The notes beneath the pieces are model-generated. The model had not been told where the DNA came from. It made no database searches and saw only the letters and a list, made by a program, of their open reading frames with translations. Made by a program: the position numbers and the translations under genes. 7,292 nt of DNA, taken from assembly GCA_009924765.1 (NCBI GenBank), contig RFQW01000077.1:1-7292 (forward strand), given 5' to 3'. Within the stretch, counting starts at the first letter, position 1. Every line of letters begins with the position of its first letter. This stretch comes from Planctomycetota bacterium (GTDB taxonomy: Bacteria > Planctomycetota > Phycisphaerae > Phycisphaerales > SM1A02). This document shows, in pieces, positions 5,463 through 7,292 of the stretch.

Positions 5463-7292
5463 ACCGCCGCCACCGCCGCGTGCAGCACCTGCCGCTGCAC
5501 CACCACGATTCTCGCCGCTGTTGCGGTAGTTGCCGCCGCGGTATCCCGCATTCGCGTTCCCGCGGTTGCCGGGATTGTCGAAGCGCTGGTTGGCTGCATG
5601 GAATCCGCTGGCCTGACCATTGTTGGGTCGGCGCCATGCCTGATTCCATCCACCACGATCGGCGAATGCATTGTTGTAGAAGCCACCACCGGCCGCGAAC
5701 GGCGCATTGAAATCGCCGCCCACACCTGCGCGATTCCACGCGGCGCCAACGCCGCCGACACCACCCACGCCTCCAACACCGTTGCGCATGCCGCCCCATG
5801 TGCTGGCGCGCGCCAGTTCACCGTTGTTGAAGCCCGCGCGATTCGCCACCGCGTTGGTGCCGTTCCAGCGGTTCAGGCCCGCCTGACTCCAGTTGTGCAG
5901 ACCATTGTTCCACGCACCGTAGTTCGGGTGCCAGTGGTCGTACCAGTTGCTCCAGTTGTTGTAGGCGCCCCAGCGACCGTAGCCCCATGCGTACGCCGCA
6001 CCGTAGCCGCCGTACCAGCCCCATCCGGGATAGCCGCCGTAGTACACGTCGGGATACACCGCGGGGTAGTAGCCGTCGTAGCCGTAGTCGGCATCATCAT
6101 CGCCCGACATCGGCGTGTAGGTGCCGGTGTCCTGGTCGTAGTTGTCGGCGCTGCCGTAGGTCTGCGGATAGTTCTGCGCGCTGCCATCGGATGCGGTGGC
6201 GCTTGCATAGCTGTAGCCGGTGCCGAACACCGCGGCGCCATCCTGGATGTAGGTACCCAGATAGCCGGCCGTGTAGCCGAAGGTGACCGAGTCGGCCGAG
6301 CTGCCGTACACCTCCACGAAGGTGCATGGATACACCGGGCAACTGGCGGGAATGCCGTAGATCGCTTCAGGCACCTGATCGCACAGCGTCCATGGGCCGT
6401 TGGCGTTCGCCGCCTTGAACCACGCTGCGTTGTCGCAGCAGTACACCGCACCACCAAGCTCGATCACCGGCTGGCTGGCGTTGGTGGCGTACTGCATGTT
6501 GGTGCCCTGAATCGGCGCGAAGGTGGGCGTGCCCGCGAACTTCACGTCGCACTGCGCGGTGGTGCGGTTCAGCACCACGGTGTGCACCAGTCCGCTGTTC
6601 ACCACCGCCTCCTTGGCGGCGTTGGTGCCTGGCACGCTGGCCATCACCGATGAAAGCTTGCCGCCATCGGACTTCAGCTGCGAGAACTCGGGTGGCAACT
6701 GGCTGACTGGAACGAAGGACCACGGACCGCTTGTGGCGTTGCTGCTGAACCAGCGACCCGACGCAAGCACCCAGTAGGTGGGTGCCTGCTCGCGCACCAG
6801 CATGGTCTGCTGCGTGTTGGTCACGATCTGCAGGCCGGGGCCGGCGGGCGCCAGCTTCATCGTGCCGTTGATGCTCACCAGCGTGGTGGGCGTGGTGGCC
6901 ACGATCACCGCGGGGGGCTGCGCAGCGGCGTTGGTGGTGCGCTGGATGTCCTTGGTGAGATCAGCGGGTGGCTGCGGCATCTGGCCAAGACCCGTGATCA
7001 CGTCCGACGGCGGCGGATAGGCGCTCAACGTGAACGGTCCGCCGAGCGATGCGGCGGTCATCCAGCTGTTTGCGCCAAGCTTCACGAACCACGCGTTGCT
7101 TGGCCCCTGCAGCAGCACGAAGGGGGTGTTGCTCACCTTCTGCCAGCCGGTGATGCCGATCGGTCGCAGGATGGGCTGGCCCGCAACACTCACCAGCACG
7201 GTGGGCGCGCTGGGTGTAGTGGTTGGCGTGATCGCCGTGCTGGGGCTGTGTGGCGCGCCGAGCATGCCGGAGGTGCCGATCCTGGGACCGAT
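5454..7292 (-). CDS. large repeat-containing protein, 'carbohydrate-binding family V/XII'-like (5' end outside window)
   Basis: At least 612 residues are open to the right edge. The first in-window ATG (7263-7265) is preceded by nine more open codons and shows no signal peptide, so the true start is probably beyond the window. Residues below count from that Met. Three related modules of about 70 residues lie at 21-90, 126-194 and 233-302, each ending with a Trp-Phe or Trp-Met pair and Gly-Pro-Trp/Phe (SWMTAASLGGPF, RWFSSNATSGPW, AWFKAANANGPW). A conserved block follows: IYGIPASCPVYPC (302-314) then VTFGYTAGYLGTYI (327-340). From memory this block matches proteins annotated 'carbohydrate-binding family V/XII', a name whose biochemical basis is weak. 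Residues 390-470 are dominated by Tyr, Trp, Gly and Asn, and 470-603 by Gly, Asn, Ala and Arg, ending RGGGGGRR. Probably exported or surface-exposed, since six Cys sit in and around module 3. Function unknown. Confidence 0.8.
   Translation of the reverse strand: MGPRIGTSGMLGAPHSPSTAITPTTTPSAPTVLVSVAGQPILRPIGITGWQKVSNTPFVLLQGPSNAWFVKLGANSWMTAASLGGPFTLSAYPPPSDVITGLGQMPQPPADLTKDIQRTTNAAAQPPAVIVATTPTTLVSINGTMKLAPAGPGLQIVTNTQQTMLVREQAPTYWVLASGRWFSSNATSGPWSFVPVSQLPPEFSQLKSDGGKLSSVMASVPGTNAAKEAVVNSGLVHTVVLNRTTAQCDVKFAGTPTFAPIQGTNMQYATNASQPVIELGGAVYCCDNAAWFKAANANGPWTLCDQVPEAIYGIPASCPVYPCTFVEVYGSSADSVTFGYTAGYLGTYIQDGAAVFGTGYSYASATASDGSAQNYPQTYGSADNYDQDTGTYTPMSGDDDADYGYDGYYPAVYPDVYYGGYPGWGWYGGYGAAYAWGYGRWGAYNNWSNWYDHWHPNYGAWNNGLHNWSQAGLNRWNGTNAVANRAGFNNGELARASTWGGMRNGVGGVGGVGGVGAAWNRAGVGGDFNAPFAAGGGFYNNAFADRGGWNQAWRRPNNGQASGFHAANQRFDNPGNRGNANAGYRGGNYRNSGENRGGAAAGAARGGGGGRR
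5457..6089 (-). repeat. low-complexity aromatic/Gly/Asn then Arg/Gly-rich region
   Basis: About 210 C-terminal residues of the large protein. The first third (5883-6089) is packed with Tyr and Trp among Gly, Asn and Ala (YPGWGWYGGYGAAYAWGYGR). The middle has VGGVGGVGGVG (around 5740-5780). The end (5457-5564) is rich in Arg, Gly and Asn with RGG tripeptides. No nucleotide-level tandem repeat of fixed length is obvious apart from the short VGG run. Confidence 0.75.
6360..6569 (-). repeat. module 3 of the triplicated ~70-residue unit
   Basis: Contains FAGTPTFAPIQGTNMQYATN, then VYCCDNAAWFKAANANGPWT. It is the cysteine-rich copy (C239, C276, C277, C295). It leads directly into the conserved IPASCPVYPC block, so it may be the ancestral, functionally central module. 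Confidence 0.65.
6684..6890 (-). repeat. module 2 of the triplicated ~70-residue unit
   Basis: Opens with TPTTLVSINGTMKLAPAGPG, closely parallel to the opening of module 1, and closes with RWFSSNATSGPWSFVPV and a Leu-Pro-Pro. The Asn at residue 150 and the Trp-Phe and Gly-Pro-Trp positions line up with the other copies. Confidence 0.65.
6996..7205 (-). repeat. module 1 of the triplicated ~70-residue unit
   Basis: Opens with PTVLVSVAGQPILRPIGITG and closes with SWMTAASLGGPFTLSAYPPP. It shares with the other two copies a short strand, a central Asn (N46), a hydrophobic strand, then Trp, Gly-Pro and an aromatic. Similarity is visible only at the protein level. Confidence 0.6.

Noticed and set aside
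5598..6653. 351-codon open frame antisense to the large right-hand gene
   Set aside because: The product is mostly Val, Ala, Arg and Gly in monotonous order. The opposite strand shows conserved W-F/G-P-W modules, so this is a shadow.

Overview
The window is a compact, high-GC bacterial chromosome segment carrying five complete genes and one long gene cut by the right edge; a possible gene end lies at the extreme left. There are no RNA genes, mobile elements or CRISPR arrays. The mix of an ECF-type sigma factor with a co-transcribed membrane partner, a SUMF1-type protein and a Der GTPase whose second P-loop reads GRRNAGKS suggests Planctomycetota, perhaps Phycisphaerae. This is inferred from sequence flavour and is not proven.

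Left (42-2559, + strand): a tightly coupled three-gene operon. It encodes an ECF-like sigma factor, a single-pass membrane protein that is the likely anti-sigma/sensor partner, and an exported SUMF1 (formylglycine-generating-enzyme-like) protein. The reading frames overlap by 4 bases at both junctions (GTGA, then ATGA), so the three products are probably made together. A plausible model is a cell-envelope signalling unit: sigma in the cytoplasm, an anti-sigma spanning the membrane with an outer sensor domain and a repetitive disordered tail, and a SUMF1 domain protein outside the membrane.

Middle: a convergently placed lipoprotein of the branched-chain amino acid type of periplasmic binding protein (2569-3711, - strand), with no transporter genes beside it. 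A 59-bp divergent intergenic region separates it from der (3771-5447, + strand), the essential ribosome-assembly GTPase, which here carries a long basic Gly/Lys-rich C-terminal tail.

Right (5454-7292, - strand): a large exported-looking protein of the type often annotated 'carbohydrate-binding family V/XII'. It has three divergent copies of a ~70-residue module, then a Tyr/Trp/Gly/Asn-rich low-complexity region and an Arg/Gly-rich tail. Its 5' end lies outside the window. It converges on der with only 6 bp between stop codons, and both stops sit inside one perfect 9-bp inverted repeat.

About 1-2% of the window is non-coding, so the many long overlapping antisense frames are GC-driven shadows. 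The most promising material for a new system is the sigma/anti-sigma/SUMF1 operon. The triplicated-module protein is the next most interesting.
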